Shown: positions 23,868 through 34,300 of the stretch, piece by piece
Layout of the letters: the number at the start of each line of letters is the position of its first letter
How positions within the stretch are numbered: the first letter of the stretch is position 1
DNA from: Actinosynnema sp. ALI-1.44
Lineage (GTDB): Bacteria; Actinomycetota; Actinomycetes; Mycobacteriales; Pseudonocardiaceae
NCBI RefSeq assembly: GCF_001984155.1
Contig: NZ_MTQO01000048.1
Span: forward strand, 1-64,000
Direction: 5' to 3'
Length of the DNA: 64,000 nucleotides
Notes under the pieces: model-generated
The model's database searches: none
Told to the model about the DNA's origin: nothing
What the model saw: the letters and a program-made list of their open reading frames with translations, nothing else
Made by a program: the position numbers and the translations under genes

Positions 23868-26867
23868 GTGCGATTCGGTGTGCTCGGGACGCTCACCGTG
23901 CACACCTCTGCCGGTGAGCCGATCACGATCACCCGCGCGGCGGTCCGTCTCCTCCTCGCCGACCTGCTGGTTCACCAGGGGCAGCCGGTTTCGGCCGACC
24001 GGCTGGTCGAGGACCTGTGGGGCGCACGGCCACCCCGTGATCCCGCTGCCGCACTGCAGGTGCGCGTCGCTCAACTGCGCAGTGCGTTGGGTGATCGGGC
24101 GCTCGTGGAGTCCACGCCCGCCGGCTACCGGTTGCTTGCCGAGAACGTGGACGCGGCCGAGTTCGCCGCGCTGACGGCACGGGCCCGGTCGACGTCGGAC
24201 GGACACCGGAAGGTCGAGTTGCTGGATCAAGCGCTCGCTTTGTGGCGCGGTCCCGCGTACGCCGACTTCGCCGACGCGGAGTTCACGCGGCACGCCGTCA
24301 CGCGCCTGACCGAACAGCGGTTGGCGGCCATCGAGGACAGGCTGGACGCCCTCACCGAATGGGACGTCGGCGAACTGGCCGAACTGGTCGCGGCGCACCC
24401 GCTGCGCGAACGACTGCGGGCGGTGCACATGCGTGCGCTGTACCGGTCCGGTCGGCAGAGCGAGGCGTTGGCGAGCTTCCGTGAGCTCACCGCCCGGCTC
24501 CGTGCCGAGCTGGGGATCGATCCGAGTCCGGAGATCGTCCGGCTCCACCAGGAGATCCTCCGTCAGGACACCGGGTTGACCAAGGCACGGACCAACCTGC
24601 CCGCGGACGTCTCGACACTGGTCGGTCGTGCGTCGGCGATCGCCGACGTGAGCACGCTGTTCGACGCCGGGCGGCTCGTCACGCTGACCGGGCCCGGCGG
24701 CGTCGGCAAGACGCGCCTCGCCCTCGCGACCGCTCGCCGGATGAGCCCGCCGGACGGCGTCTGGCTGGTCGAACTGGCCTCGGCGAACTCCGTGGCGGAG
24801 GCTGTCCTCGCCGCGCTGGGTGTGCGTGAGTACAAGGAACTCGCACCGGCCGACTTGGTGCTGACGGCGTTGCGCGACAAACAACTCCTGCTTGTGCTGG
24901 ACAACTGTGAGCACGTCGTCACGCAAGCAGCCGAGTTGGTGTCAACGCTGCTGCGTGCGGCCCCTGGTGTGCGTGTGCTGAGTACCAGCCAGGAGCCGCT
25001 TGGCGTGCCCGGTGAGGTGCGGTATCCCGTGCCCCCGCTCGACGAGCCGGACGCCGTCCGTCTGCTCACCGAACGCGTGAATGCGTTGGGGCACAGCATC
25101 TCGGCGGACGAAGTCGTGGCGGAACTCTGCCGACGGCTGGACGGGATCCCGCTCGCGTTGGAACTGGCTGCCGCGCGTGTGCCCGTGCTCGGCGTGACCG
25201 AGCTGGTCGCCCGGCTCGACGACCGTTTCCGGTTGCTGACAAGCGGCTACCGTGACGCGCCACCGCGACAACGCACCTTGCGTGCGGTGCTCGACTGGAG
25301 CTGGGGGCTGCTGTCAGAGCAGGAACAAACAGTTCTGCGCAGGCTTTCCGTCCACATCGACGGGTGCACGCTGGCCGCGGCCGAGGCAGTGACCGGGCTC
25401 GACGTGCTCGACCAGCTCACGACGTTGACGCGACGCAGCCTTGTCGTCGCCACGCACGACCCACAGCCGCGATACCGCCTGCTGGAGTCGGTCGCGCAGT
25501 ACAGCGCCGAACGCCTCGCCGAGGCGGGTGATGAGCCGGAAACCCAGGAACGCCACCGGAGCTGGTACCTGGCGTTGGCCGAGCAGGCGTCCGACGAGCT
25601 GTACGGCCCCGGTCAGCGGCAGTGGATCGCGACCCTCGACCGTGAGTCAGCCAATCTGCGGGCCGCGCTGGACGGCATGATCCGTGCCTCGGACGCCGAT
25701 CGGGCGCTGCGCCTGGCCAACGCGTTGACCGGGTACTGGTTCCTGCGCGGCAGGCGCAGTGAGTCGACGCGTGCCTTGACCGCCGCATTGGCGTTGGGCG
25801 GCTCGCCCGCGTTGCGCGCCGAGGCGCGGGTGTGGCAGTTGGGTCTGGATCTGCTTGCGGGGCAAGGAACTGACCGGGTGGCCGCGTGTGCAGCCGCTCT
25901 GCGGGCGTACGAACCGTTCAGCGGCGGTGTCGAGTTCCCCCGATCCCAGTGGTTCCTCGGCTACGCGTTGTTCGTCGCCGGTGAGCTGACCGCGAGCGAG
26001 GATCTGATCGCGCGGTCCCTCGCGGGCGTCTCGGACGATCCGTGGTGCGAGGCCGTGGCGCTCGGGGTCCGCGCCGACCAGGCCCTCCTGCGCGGCGACC
26101 TGGCGACTGTCGCGCAGGCGGGACGGCGGAGCGTCCACCTGCTCGAGGACATCGGTGACCGCTGGGGCCTGTCGCAGGTGGTGTCGCCGCTGGCAGCACT
26201 GGCCGAGATCACCGGCGACTACGAGCGCGCCGAGCGATTGCACACCGACGGCCTGCGTGTCGCGGAGGAGCTGGGTCTGTGGACGGACGTCTCCGAGCGG
26301 CTTACCGGGCTCGGCCGCCTGCGGCTGCTTGCCGGTGACTACCCCGGCGCGTGGGACCTGCACGAGCGCGCGATGCGCCTGGCCGCGGAACATTCGTACG
26401 AGCCGGGCGTGATCCACGCCCAGTTCGGGCTGGCGTTGGGCGCCCGCAGGGAAGGCAAGCTCGACATCGCCGAGACGCACCTGAACGCCATGCTCGAATG
26501 GCAGCTCAAGGTCGACTACCAGCCCGGTGACGCGCTCGTCTACGCCGAGCTGGGCTTCGTCGCGGAACTGCGCGGTGACGCCGCCGCAGCCTTCGACCTG
26601 CACGGCAAGTCCCTGGCGGCAGCGGAGAAAACCGGCGATCCCCGCGCGGTGGCGCTCGCCATGGAAGGTCTGGCGGGGGCACACGCACTCGACGGCACCC
26701 CCGAGCGTGCGGCCGAACTCCTCGGTGCCGCGGCCGCCGCACGGGAAACCACCGGCGCGCCACTGCCGGACGGTGAACGGTCCGATGTGGACAGGATCAC
26801 CTCCGCTGTGCGCCGCGCGATCGGCGATCAGGCCTTCGACGCCGCTTTCGCCCGCGGCGCGCGGTGA
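23868..26867 (+). CDS. SARP/AfsR-type regulator: BTAD, NB-ARC ATPase and TPR domains
   Basis: The protein has 999 residues. GTG 23868 begins at the OmpR-type winged helix (RFGVLGTLTVHTSAGEPIT); a TATTGT element 8 bases upstream suggests a leaderless mRNA. The wHTH spans about 1-92 and the BTAD helical domain about 98-240 (EVDAAEF-type start as NVDAAEFAALTARARS, then AAHPLRERLRAVHMRALYRS). The NB-ARC has Walker A GPGGVGKTRLALA near 275, Walker B LLLVLDNCEHV near 341 and the GLPL-like GIPLALELAAARV. TPR-type helices fill about 600-990. Such proteins activate secondary-metabolite or export genes in response to unknown ligands. The divergent MFS pump is the nearest target. Confidence 0.9.
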   Translation: MRFGVLGTLTVHTSAGEPITITRAAVRLLLADLLVHQGQPVSADRLVEDLWGARPPRDPAAALQVRVAQLRSALGDRALVESTPAGYRLLAENVDAAEFAALTARARSTSDGHRKVELLDQALALWRGPAYADFADAEFTRHAVTRLTEQRLAAIEDRLDALTEWDVGELAELVAAHPLRERLRAVHMRALYRSGRQSEALASFRELTARLRAELGIDPSPEIVRLHQEILRQDTGLTKARTNLPADVSTLVGRASAIADVSTLFDAGRLVTLTGPGGVGKTRLALATARRMSPPDGVWLVELASANSVAEAVLAALGVREYKELAPADLVLTALRDKQLLLVLDNCEHVVTQAAELVSTLLRAAPGVRVLSTSQEPLGVPGEVRYPVPPLDEPDAVRLLTERVNALGHSISADEVVAELCRRLDGIPLALELAAARVPVLGVTELVARLDDRFRLLTSGYRDAPPRQRTLRAVLDWSWGLLSEQEQTVLRRLSVHIDGCTLAAAEAVTGLDVLDQLTTLTRRSLVVATHDPQPRYRLLESVAQYSAERLAEAGDEPETQERHRSWYLALAEQASDELYGPGQRQWIATLDRESANLRAALDGMIRASDADRALRLANALTGYWFLRGRRSESTRALTAALALGGSPALRAEARVWQLGLDLLAGQGTDRVAACAAALRAYEPFSGGVEFPRSQWFLGYALFVAGELTASEDLIARSLAGVSDDPWCEAVALGVRADQALLRGDLATVAQAGRRSVHLLEDIGDRWGLSQVVSPLAALAEITGDYERAERLHTDGLRVAEELGLWTDVSERLTGLGRLRLLAGDYPGAWDLHERAMRLAAEHSYEPGVIHAQFGLALGARREGKLDIAETHLNAMLEWQLKVDYQPGDALVYAELGFVAELRGDAAAAFDLHGKSLAAAEKTGDPRAVALAMEGLAGAHALDGTPERAAELLGAAAAARETTGAPLPDGERSDVDRITSAVRRAIGDQAFDAAFARGAR

Positions 26868-26868
26868 G

Positions 26869-27246
26869 TCACTCCTCGACCGCGTGCGCCTCGATCTCGA
26901 CCTTCATCCGCGGGTCCATCAGACCGGACACCTCGACCATCGTCGCCGCGGGCAGCACGTCACCGAACACCTCGCTGTGTGCCTTGGCCACGAGTTCGGC
27001 ATCCGCGATGTCGGTCACGTAGGTCACCGTGCGCACGACGGCGGCCGGGCTGGAACCGGCCTCGGCCAACGCGGCCTTGATGATATCGAGAACGGCCTTG
27101 GCCTGCTGGTAGGCGTCCGTGCCGTCGAGGTGCGGGTCACGAGCGGTGGTGCCGGAGACGAAGACCTGGTTGCCGACGCGGACCGCCCTGCTGTAGCCGA
27201 AAACCGGCTCGAAGCGCCCGCCGGACGAGATGTTCTGCCTTGCCAT
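26869..27246 (-). CDS. RidA/YjgF/YER057c family protein lacking the catalytic Arg
   Basis: The protein has 125 residues with the chorismate-mutase-like Rid fold: YSRAVRVGNQVFVSGTTARD, AKAVLDIIKAALAEAGSS, VVRTVTYVTDIADAELVAKA, and the end MVEVSGLMDPRMKVEIEAHA. RidA proper hydrolyses reactive 2-aminoacrylate with an Arg in the PxRxxVEV strand; here the strand reads PAATMVEV, so that Arg is missing and the protein belongs with Rid subfamilies not expected to have imine deaminase activity. It is convergent with the SARP gene, one base apart. Confidence 0.85.
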   Translation of the reverse strand: MARQNISSGGRFEPVFGYSRAVRVGNQVFVSGTTARDPHLDGTDAYQQAKAVLDIIKAALAEAGSSPAAVVRTVTYVTDIADAELVAKAHSEVFGDVLPAATMVEVSGLMDPRMKVEIEAHAVEE

Positions 27247-27294
27247 GGCATACCCCCTTCTCGAAGTGGACCACTTCGCACAGTATCCGAGCGG

Positions 27295-28209
27295 TCATAC
27301 CGAAGCACTGACCACATGGGCAGGGTGACGCTTGCGCACGGCGCCACCGACGGTCGCCAGCCATGCCCCGGCAAGCATCCCCGCGGCACCTACGGCCTGC
27401 ACCGGCGTGATCGACTCACCCAGCACGATCCACGACCCGAGCAACCCGAAGACAGGCACGAGGAACATCGCCGACGAGGCCGTTGCCGGGCCGACGCGGC
27501 CAACCGCCTGGTAGTACATGACGTAGGCCAGCGCCGTGGGCAGTGTCGCCAAGTAGGCCTGGTTGAGCCAGAATCCGGCGTCCAAAGCGGACCAGTCGAT
27601 GCCGCCGAAGAACGGCACGGCCAGAGCTCCGAGGCCCAGCGCTCCCGCGGCCGCGGCGAAGGTCGTGACCGTCAACGCGGGCAGGCGGCCGAGCAGGGGC
27701 ACGCCGCAGATCGTGTACGTCGCCCAGCAGCAGGCAGCGGCGAGGAACAGCAGGTCACCGAGGATTCGGCCGGACCCGCCACCGGTGATCCCGGCGAAGA
27801 ACACCGCCGCCCCGGCCACGGCGATCCCCAGCCCGCTCACCGCGCGGACCGTCAGCCTGCGCCGTCCCATCAGCGCGGTCACCGCGACCGTGATCACGGG
27901 CGAACTCACCGGGATGATCACGCTGCCGTCCGCCGAAGGGGCGAGTGACAACGCGAGGAAGAAACACGAGTTGTACGCGAACATCCCGACCATGCCGAGT
28001 CCCGCGATCTTGCCCAAGTCCTTGCCTGCGGTCCGTTTACGGACCAACACGCTGTGCAACACCAGCAGCACGACAGCGCCGAGGCCGAACCGGAAGAACG
28101 ACGCCACCTGCGGCGGCACGTCGTGCACCGCGACCTTCGACAAGGCGAACGCGCTCCCCCAGAACGCCATGACCAGCACGAGCATCAGATACGTACGCAC
28201 GGTGGCCAT
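27295..28209 (-). CDS. EamA/DMT-family transporter
   Basis: The protein has 304 residues from ATG 28209; longer in-frame starts add a non-hydrophobic tail that overlaps the divergent promoter. Two EamA repeats of five helices each are visible, starting YLMLVLVMAFWGSAFALSKV and LGDLLFLAAACCWATYTICG. The conserved repeat end SWIVLGESITPVQAVGAAGM matches the E-x-(I/L)-T-P-x-Q-x-x-G signature. It is an exporter of amino acids or metabolites by analogy. The AraC gene starts divergently 57 bases away and probably regulates it. Confidence 0.9.
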   Translation of the reverse strand: MATVRTYLMLVLVMAFWGSAFALSKVAVHDVPPQVASFFRFGLGAVVLLVLHSVLVRKRTAGKDLGKIAGLGMVGMFAYNSCFFLALSLAPSADGSVIIPVSSPVITVAVTALMGRRRLTVRAVSGLGIAVAGAAVFFAGITGGGSGRILGDLLFLAAACCWATYTICGVPLLGRLPALTVTTFAAAAGALGLGALAVPFFGGIDWSALDAGFWLNQAYLATLPTALAYVMYYQAVGRVGPATASSAMFLVPVFGLLGSWIVLGESITPVQAVGAAGMLAGAWLATVGGAVRKRHPAHVVSASV

Positions 28210-28266
28210 CCTGTGCGCTGTGTGCGGCGGGGTCTTGAACGCTCGTGCGCGAGGCACAATGCAACG

Positions 28267-29067
28267 GTGGAGTGGGTCCGTTACCAGCGCATGGCCGATC
28301 GTCCGGTCGAGACGATGCACGCCCATTTCGAAGAACACAGCTACCACATGCACAGCCACGACACGTACTCGTTCGGCCTGACCGAACTCGGCGCGCAGGT
28401 CTTCGACTGCCGCGGGTCACGCCGGACCAGCGCGGCGGGCATGGTGATGGCGCTCAACCCGGACGAGCCGCACGACGGCCACGCCGGGCACGAACTCGGC
28501 TTCACGTACCGGATCATCCACATCGGCCCGTCGCTGATCGCCGACGTGCTGTCCGACCGGGCCGGGCGACCGGCGGGGTTGCCGCTGTTCGCCGAACCCG
28601 TGCTGTACGACCCGGTCCTGGCCGACGCGCTCGACCGGATGTACCGCAGCCTCGCCCCCGAGGCGACCGCCCTGGCCAAGGACGAGGCACTCGCCGACAC
28701 CGTCGCAGCGCTCGTCCGACGGGCCGCGCTGCACCCGGCCGCCGAGGCGGCACCGCCGTTGCCGAACGTCCGGCGCGCCCGTGAACTGCTTGCCGAGACG
28801 TACCTGGAGCCGCTGGGAGCCGACGACCTCGCGGACGCGGCCGGGTGCAGCCGGTTCGCGTTGTACCGGGCGTTCAAATCCGCCTACGGCATGTCTCCCA
28901 GTGACTACCAACGGCAACTTCGGCTGCGTGCCGCACGCCGGTTGATCGCGGCGGGTACGTCGCCCTCGGTGGCCGCCGGCCTGGCCGGATTCGCCGACCA
29001 AGCCCACCTGACCAGGTGGTTTCGCCGTTGCTACGGCATCACGCCCGGTGAGTACCAGCGTGCGTGA
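28267..29067 (+). CDS. AraC-family transcriptional regulator
   Basis: The protein has 266 residues from GTG 28267. A CACAAT element at 28255-28260 lies 6 bases before the start and there is no ribosome site, consistent with a leaderless transcript. The N-terminal cupin-like sensor is seen in ETMHAHFEEHSYHMHSHDTY and MVMALNPDEPHDGHAG. Two HTHs follow (LGADDLADAAGCSRFALYRA; SVAAGLAGFADQAHLTRWFR) with the family end CYGITPGEYQRA. It is divergent from the EamA exporter, the likely target. Confidence 0.9.
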   Translation: MEWVRYQRMADRPVETMHAHFEEHSYHMHSHDTYSFGLTELGAQVFDCRGSRRTSAAGMVMALNPDEPHDGHAGHELGFTYRIIHIGPSLIADVLSDRAGRPAGLPLFAEPVLYDPVLADALDRMYRSLAPEATALAKDEALADTVAALVRRAALHPAAEAAPPLPNVRRARELLAETYLEPLGADDLADAAGCSRFALYRAFKSAYGMSPSDYQRQLRLRAARRLIAAGTSPSVAAGLAGFADQAHLTRWFRRCYGITPGEYQRA

Positions 29068-29113
29068 CTTTCCGGATGTTGAGACTGGGCCGGTCGCCGC
29101 TTAGGGTGCTGCG

Positions 29114-29557
29114 GTGGGGTTATTCGGTACCTATCTGTACGACGGCGACTCGTGGACGGCGCACGACGCCGACATCCGGCCCGAAGCGACCGGCCCGTGG
29201 CTGATGGTCGACGTCCACGACAGCGACTTCGCCACCATCAGCTACCACCCGACCGGCCCCGGCACCGGCGTCGCGTACATCGGAGTCACGCCACGCGTCT
29301 ACTTCGACGACGAGAACGCCTCGGCCCCGACGGACGTCGCCCGTGAGGCCGAGGGGCTCGCCGCCTGGCGCGAGGAACTCGGCATCTCCCCGGTCACCTC
29401 GGACGACCTGGTCGACTTCCTCGCCGAGGACGAACCGGAGAACTGGGGCGACGACGATGACGACGGCGAGGTGGAGTCCTTCGTCGAGGCCAGGACTGCC
29501 GAGTTCCTCGCCGCGCTCAGCGTCCCCGTGCCGGACGACCTGCGCCAGTCGACCTGA
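29114..29557 (+). CDS. Hypothetical acidic protein
   Basis: The protein has 147 residues from GTG 29114. The N-terminal half is strand-rich with regular aromatic residues (MGLFGTYLYDGDSWTAHDAD, GPWLMVDVHDSDFATISYHP). The second half is strongly acidic with a run of five Asp (WGDDDDDGEVESF) and ends in a helix. It has no signal or membrane segment and no family I recognise. The last 41 bases overlap the convergent oxidoreductase gene. Confidence 0.6.
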   Translation: MGLFGTYLYDGDSWTAHDADIRPEATGPWLMVDVHDSDFATISYHPTGPGTGVAYIGVTPRVYFDDENASAPTDVAREAEGLAAWREELGISPVTSDDLVDFLAEDEPENWGDDDDDGEVESFVEARTAEFLAALSVPVPDDLRQST

Positions 29558-30383
29558 TCACCTCGTAGAGGCTGGTCCAGCTGTCGCGGCCGTGCCCCTT
29601 GGCGATCGCCTTGTCGTACATGGACTTCACCGCGTACGGCAGCGCTGAGTCCACACTGGACTCGTTGCTGGCGCCGACGATGTGGTCGGCCGTCGCACCC
29701 ATCATGATCACGTTGGCCGCGTCACCCGGGTGCCTGCCTTGCTCGATCTGCTTGGCCGCGTCTTCGAGGTAGTACGACATCATGTCGAAGTTCTCCACCG
29801 CGTACGGGAGGAACTCGGTCGGCGGCACACCCGCTGCCTCGACCAGGGCGGTGGCGTGCATGTACGCGGCCAGCGACGTCAGGAAGATGTCCAGCTGCGC
29901 CTGGTAGAACAACTGGCCGAGCGCGGGATCCGCGCCGACGTACTTGACCGCGCCGATCACGCCGAGCTCCGGCTCGAACTTCCGGACGACATCCTCCGGA
30001 CCGCTGTAGAACACGTACGCCTTGTCCGTGCCGACCAGTTCCGCCGGTACCATGACACCGCCGCCGATCATGGTCGCGCCGCGCTCACTCGCCCACTGCG
30101 CGGCCGCCCTCGTCTTGTTGGGCGTGTCGGAGCTGAGGTTGACGATCACCTTGTCCTTGATGGACTCGTCGCCGAGGATGTCGTACATCGCCTTGTAGTC
30201 GGTGAGGCTCAGGACGACCAACTCGCTGGCCGCCAACGCGTCCGCGACCGTCGGCGCGACCGTGGCGTCCAGGCCGTCCGCGCGTGACGCGGTCCGGTTC
30301 CACACCGTGACTTCGTGGCCTGCCTTGCGGAAGCTGCGGACCATCGCCTGGCCCATCGGTCCGAGGCCGATGACAGTAATCAC
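29517..30383 (-). CDS. NAD(P)-dependent oxidoreductase, imine-reductase-like (second of a tandem pair)
   Basis: The protein has 288 residues from GTG 30383, whose GTGA overlaps the stop of the upstream paralogue. The Rossmann domain starts VITVIGLGPMGQAMVRSFRK with GxGxxG, then the NADPH-type VTVWNRTASRA. The interdomain helix and the dimerising helical domain (QLDIFLTSLAAYMHATALVE) follow. The layout is that of IRED and beta-hydroxyacid dehydrogenases. The position that is Asp in the paralogue's ALYDIGLL segment reads LFYQAQLD here, so the usual catalytic residue appears changed. Substrate unknown. Confidence 0.8.
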   Translation of the reverse strand: MITVIGLGPMGQAMVRSFRKAGHEVTVWNRTASRADGLDATVAPTVADALAASELVVLSLTDYKAMYDILGDESIKDKVIVNLSSDTPNKTRAAAQWASERGATMIGGGVMVPAELVGTDKAYVFYSGPEDVVRKFEPELGVIGAVKYVGADPALGQLFYQAQLDIFLTSLAAYMHATALVEAAGVPPTEFLPYAVENFDMMSYYLEDAAKQIEQGRHPGDAANVIMMGATADHIVGASNESSVDSALPYAVKSMYDKAIAKGHGRDSWTSLYEVIRSTGAGRPARGR

Positions 30384-31258
30384 TTGTTGTTCCCCTTCTT
30401 CAAGATCTCCACCACTCCGGCGATGTCCTCGTGGCCGTGCCCGTCCGCGACACGACGCGCCATCAGCGGGCCGAGCGGAGCCAGCAGCTCCGCGCTCATC
30501 CCGAGTTCCTCGGCGGACAGCGTGAGGTTCACGTACGCCTCGGACTGCATGCCGATGTTCGACACGACGTCGATGGCGTAGTCCTGCTTGTCGATCTGTT
30601 CGGCCATACCGTCGACAGACCCGAGCATCGCGCTGACGTACTGCTTGAGCAGCGGCGCGAACTCCTGTGCCGGAACGCCCGCCGCAGTGACGAGCGAGAG
30701 GGCGTGCAGGGCTCCGACGAACATGCCGTACATGCCGCTCAGCAACCCGATGTCGTACAACGCGGCGAACCCCGCGTCGGTGCTGACGTAGTTCGTGCCG
30801 CCGAACGCTTCGAACACCTGCTTGTTCGTGTCGAAGGCACTGCGCGAGCCGCTGTAGAACACGAACGCGGGCGGCGCCCCGATCATCGGCGGAATGGCCA
30901 TGATGCCGCCGTCGAGGTAGTCGACGTCGTAGCGCGTGGCCAGCTCGCGGGCCTGTCCCGGCGTGCCGTTGGTCAGGTTGACCAGGACCTTGCCGGTCAG
31001 TGCGTCGCGTGCGGTGTCGAGCACGTCCGTCACGGACTTGTAGTCGAGCAGGCAGACGATCACGAGCCTGCTGGCTTCCACCGCCCCGGTCAAGGTGGGC
31101 GCGTGCGTCGCACCCGCCTCGACCAGCGGCTTCGCCTTCTCGGGTGTGCGGTTCCACACAGTCGTCGGGTATCCGGCCTTGAGCAGGGCCCTGGCCAGGG
31201 CACTTCCCATGTCGCCGAGCCCGAGAACGGTCACCGCCGGCTTGCTGAGATCTGGCAT
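30380..31258 (-). CDS. NAD(P)-dependent oxidoreductase, imine-reductase-like (first of a tandem pair)
   Basis: The protein has 292 residues from ATG 31258. It has N-terminal AVTVLGLGDMGSALARALLK and the NADPH-selective VWNRTPEKAKPLVEAGA, then the helical domain with ALYDIGLLSGMYGMFVGALH, whose Asp is at the position used for catalysis in many IREDs. IREDs reduce cyclic or acyclic imines; related enzymes act on beta-hydroxyacids. It is 4-base coupled to a diverged paralogue and divergent from the SARP regulator at 31343, 84 bases away, which is a plausible activator of the pair. Confidence 0.82.
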   Translation of the reverse strand: MPDLSKPAVTVLGLGDMGSALARALLKAGYPTTVWNRTPEKAKPLVEAGATHAPTLTGAVEASRLVIVCLLDYKSVTDVLDTARDALTGKVLVNLTNGTPGQARELATRYDVDYLDGGIMAIPPMIGAPPAFVFYSGSRSAFDTNKQVFEAFGGTNYVSTDAGFAALYDIGLLSGMYGMFVGALHALSLVTAAGVPAQEFAPLLKQYVSAMLGSVDGMAEQIDKQDYAIDVVSNIGMQSEAYVNLTLSAEELGMSAELLAPLGPLMARRVADGHGHEDIAGVVEILKKGNNK

Positions 31259-31342
31259 GACCCCACTCTGCGAACCGCCACGCACGGATCGCTGCGGGTC
31301 CACGCACGAAAAACTGTCGGTGGAGCCCGCTAGCTTTGTGGA

Positions 31343-34300
31343 GTGAGATTCGGGGTGTTGGGGCCGTTGGCCGCGTGGACCGCTGACGGGCGTGAGGTGC
31401 GCGTGCCCGAGGCGAAGGTCCGCGCACTGCTGGCGGACCTGCTCGTCCAGGAAGGACGGCCGATCCCGGTCGACCGGCTGGCCGACGACCTGTGGGGCGA
31501 CAGGTTGCCGGGCAATCCGGGCAACACGCTGCAGACCAAGGTTTCGCAGCTGCGCAGGGCGCTGGAGGACGCCGAGCCGGGCGGGCGGCTGCTGGTGGCT
31601 CATCGGTCGGGCAGCTACGTGATGCAGGTCGACGTGGACGTGACGCGGTTCAGGGAGCTGACCGCGCGTGCGCGTGATGTGGCTGATCCGAGGAGGCGGG
31701 CGGCTCTGTTGTCCGACGCGCTGGGTTTGTGGCGAGGCCCGGCGTTGGCGGACTTCGCGGACGAGCCGTTCGCGGTCCCCGTGATCCAGCGGCTCACCGA
31801 GGACCGGCTGGCCGCGTACGAGGAGTGGTTCTCGGCGCGGCTGGAGCTGGGCGAGCACGGGCCGGTGGCCGGTGAGCTCGCCGAGTTGGTCGCCGCGCAC
31901 CCGTTACGCGAGCGGTTACGCGCGCTCCACCTGCGTGCGCTGTACGGCGCGGGCAGGCAGACCGAGGCGCTGGACAGCTACCGGCAGCTGGTCACGGTGC
32001 TCGACGAGGAGCTGGGCTTGACGCCCGGTCCCGAACTGGTCGAGGTGCACTCGAGCATCCTGCGGCAGGACCCGGCGCTGGACGTGCCCGTGCCGTCGGC
32101 GGTGCGGACGAACCTGCCGGAGCCGCTGACCGAGCTGGTCGGGCGGGAGACGGCCGTGCAGTCCGTGCTGTCGTTGATCGGCGAGACCCGGCTGGTGACC
32201 CTCACCGGCCCCGGTGGCGTGGGCAAGACCCGGCTGGCGGTCCAGACCGCGCGGCAGGTGCCGGAGGCGTGGCTGGTCGAGTTCACGGGTCTCGACCAGC
32301 ACGGCACACCGGAGACCTGCCCGCGGGACGACCTCGTCACCGAGGTCACCGCGGCCACCCTCGGGATCCACGAGGAACAGGGCGCGTTGTTCGACCGGCT
32401 CGCCGAGTACCTGTACGCCAAGGACGTCCTGCTCGTCCTGGACAACTGCGAGGGCCTGGTCGAGCCGATCGCCAAGATGGCGGCCCGGCTGCTGCGGGCC
32501 GCGCCGCGGCTGCGTGTCCTGGCGACGAGTCAGGAATCGCTCGGTGTGGCGGGCGAGGTGGTGTGGAACGTGCCGCCGCTGGACGTGCCGAGCGCGGCCA
32601 GCGTGGCTGCCGCCGACGTGCGCGCGTTCAGTGCGGTGCAGTTGTTCGTCGCGCGGGCCTCGGCCGCGGCGCCGGGGTTCGTACTCGACGCGGGCAACGC
32701 GGCCGACATCGCCGCGATCTGCCGTCGTCTCGACGGCATTCCGCTCGCGCTGGAACTCGCCGCGACCCGTGTCCGCGCGCTCGGCACGCACGAGTTGCTC
32801 GTCCGCCTCGACGACCGGTTCCGTGTGCTGGCGGGCGGGAACCGGGGAGGACCGGCGCGGCAGCGAACACTGCGCGCGATGATCGACTGGAGCTGGCAAC
32901 TGCTGTCGGCCGAGGAGCAGGTGGTCCTGCGCAGGCTGGCGGTGCACGTGGAGGGCGCCGACCTGGCCGCGGCGGAGGCGTTGTGCGCCGGCGGCGGCGT
33001 GCACCCGGATGACGTGCTGTCCCACGTGGCTGACCTGGTCGACAGGTCGTTGGTGGTCAGCGGCCCGGGGCCGCGGTACCGGCTGCTCGAATCCGTTGTG
33101 GCGTACTGCGTCGAGCAGTTGCAGGAAGCGGGCGAACTCGACTCGATGCGGCTGCGGCACGCGGAGTACTACGTCAGCCTGGCGGAACGGGCCGACGCCA
33201 AACTGCGCACGAGCGAACAGCGCGAATGGCTCGACCGCATCGACCTGGAGTCGGCCAACCTGCGCAGGGCGCTGGAAACCGCTCTGCTGCACGACGAAGG
33301 CTCGTTGGCCCTGCGGCTGGTCAAGGCGATGACGTGGTACTGGTACCTGCGCGGACGGCTGACCGAGGCGCGCAGGACCATCCGGCAGGCGTTGGAGATC
33401 CCGGGATCGCCGCCGGATCTGCGGGCGCCGGTGCTCGCGTGGGACGCCGGGCTCGCGATCCTCGCCGGTGAGGTCGTCGAAGACGAAAACCTCCACGTGG
33501 CCTACGAGATCAAGGACCCGGTCGACCGCGCGATGGCGTTGTGGTTCCTCGGTTACGTGACCACCACCATGGGTGGCGTGTCGCCCAGTGAGACCTTGAC
33601 CAAACAGGCCCTGGCCGAGTTCGAGGCGCTGGACCACACCTGGGGCATCGCCGTCGCCCTGATCGACCGTGTGAACATGTACCGCTACCGCGGCGATTTC
33701 GACGCGGCCCACCGCGAAACGGCCCGAAGCGCGGACCTGCTCGACAGCATCGGCGAGCGCTGGGGTCAGCTCCAGGTCGCCTTCAGCATCGGCACGCTGG
33801 CCGAGATCGCGGGCGACTACGACCGGGCGACCGAGGTCCACCTCGCCGGCCTGCGCATGGCGGAGGAGCTCGGCCTGACGCCGGACGTGTCGTACCAGCT
33901 GTCGTGGCTCGGCAGAATCGAGATGTTGCGCGGGAACTACGCGAAAGCGTGGGAACTGCACGAGCGGGCCAGGAGAATCGGCGTGGAGCACGGCCTGAAA
34001 CCCGCGGAGATGTACGCGGAAACCGGCCTCGCGCTGGGTGCCCGTCAATCAGGCGATCTGGCGACGGCGGAAAAGCACCTGCTCAACATCCTGGCGTGGC
34101 ACCGAAAGCAGCGCTACGAACTGGGCAGCTCCCTGATCCTGGCCGAACTCGGCTTTGTGGCCGAGCACCGGGGGGAAGTGGACAAAGCCCGCGCCCTGCA
34201 CCTGGAGGCGTACGCGATCGCGAGCACCGCCGACGATCCGCGGGCTGTCGCGCTGACCTTGGAAGGTTTGGCCGGAACGGAAACGAAGGCAGGGAATCAC

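Noticed and set aside
23868-26867. STAND-type antiviral defence protein
   Set aside because: NB-ARC and TPR domains are present, but the N-terminus is a SARP winged helix plus BTAD, so it is a transcription activator.
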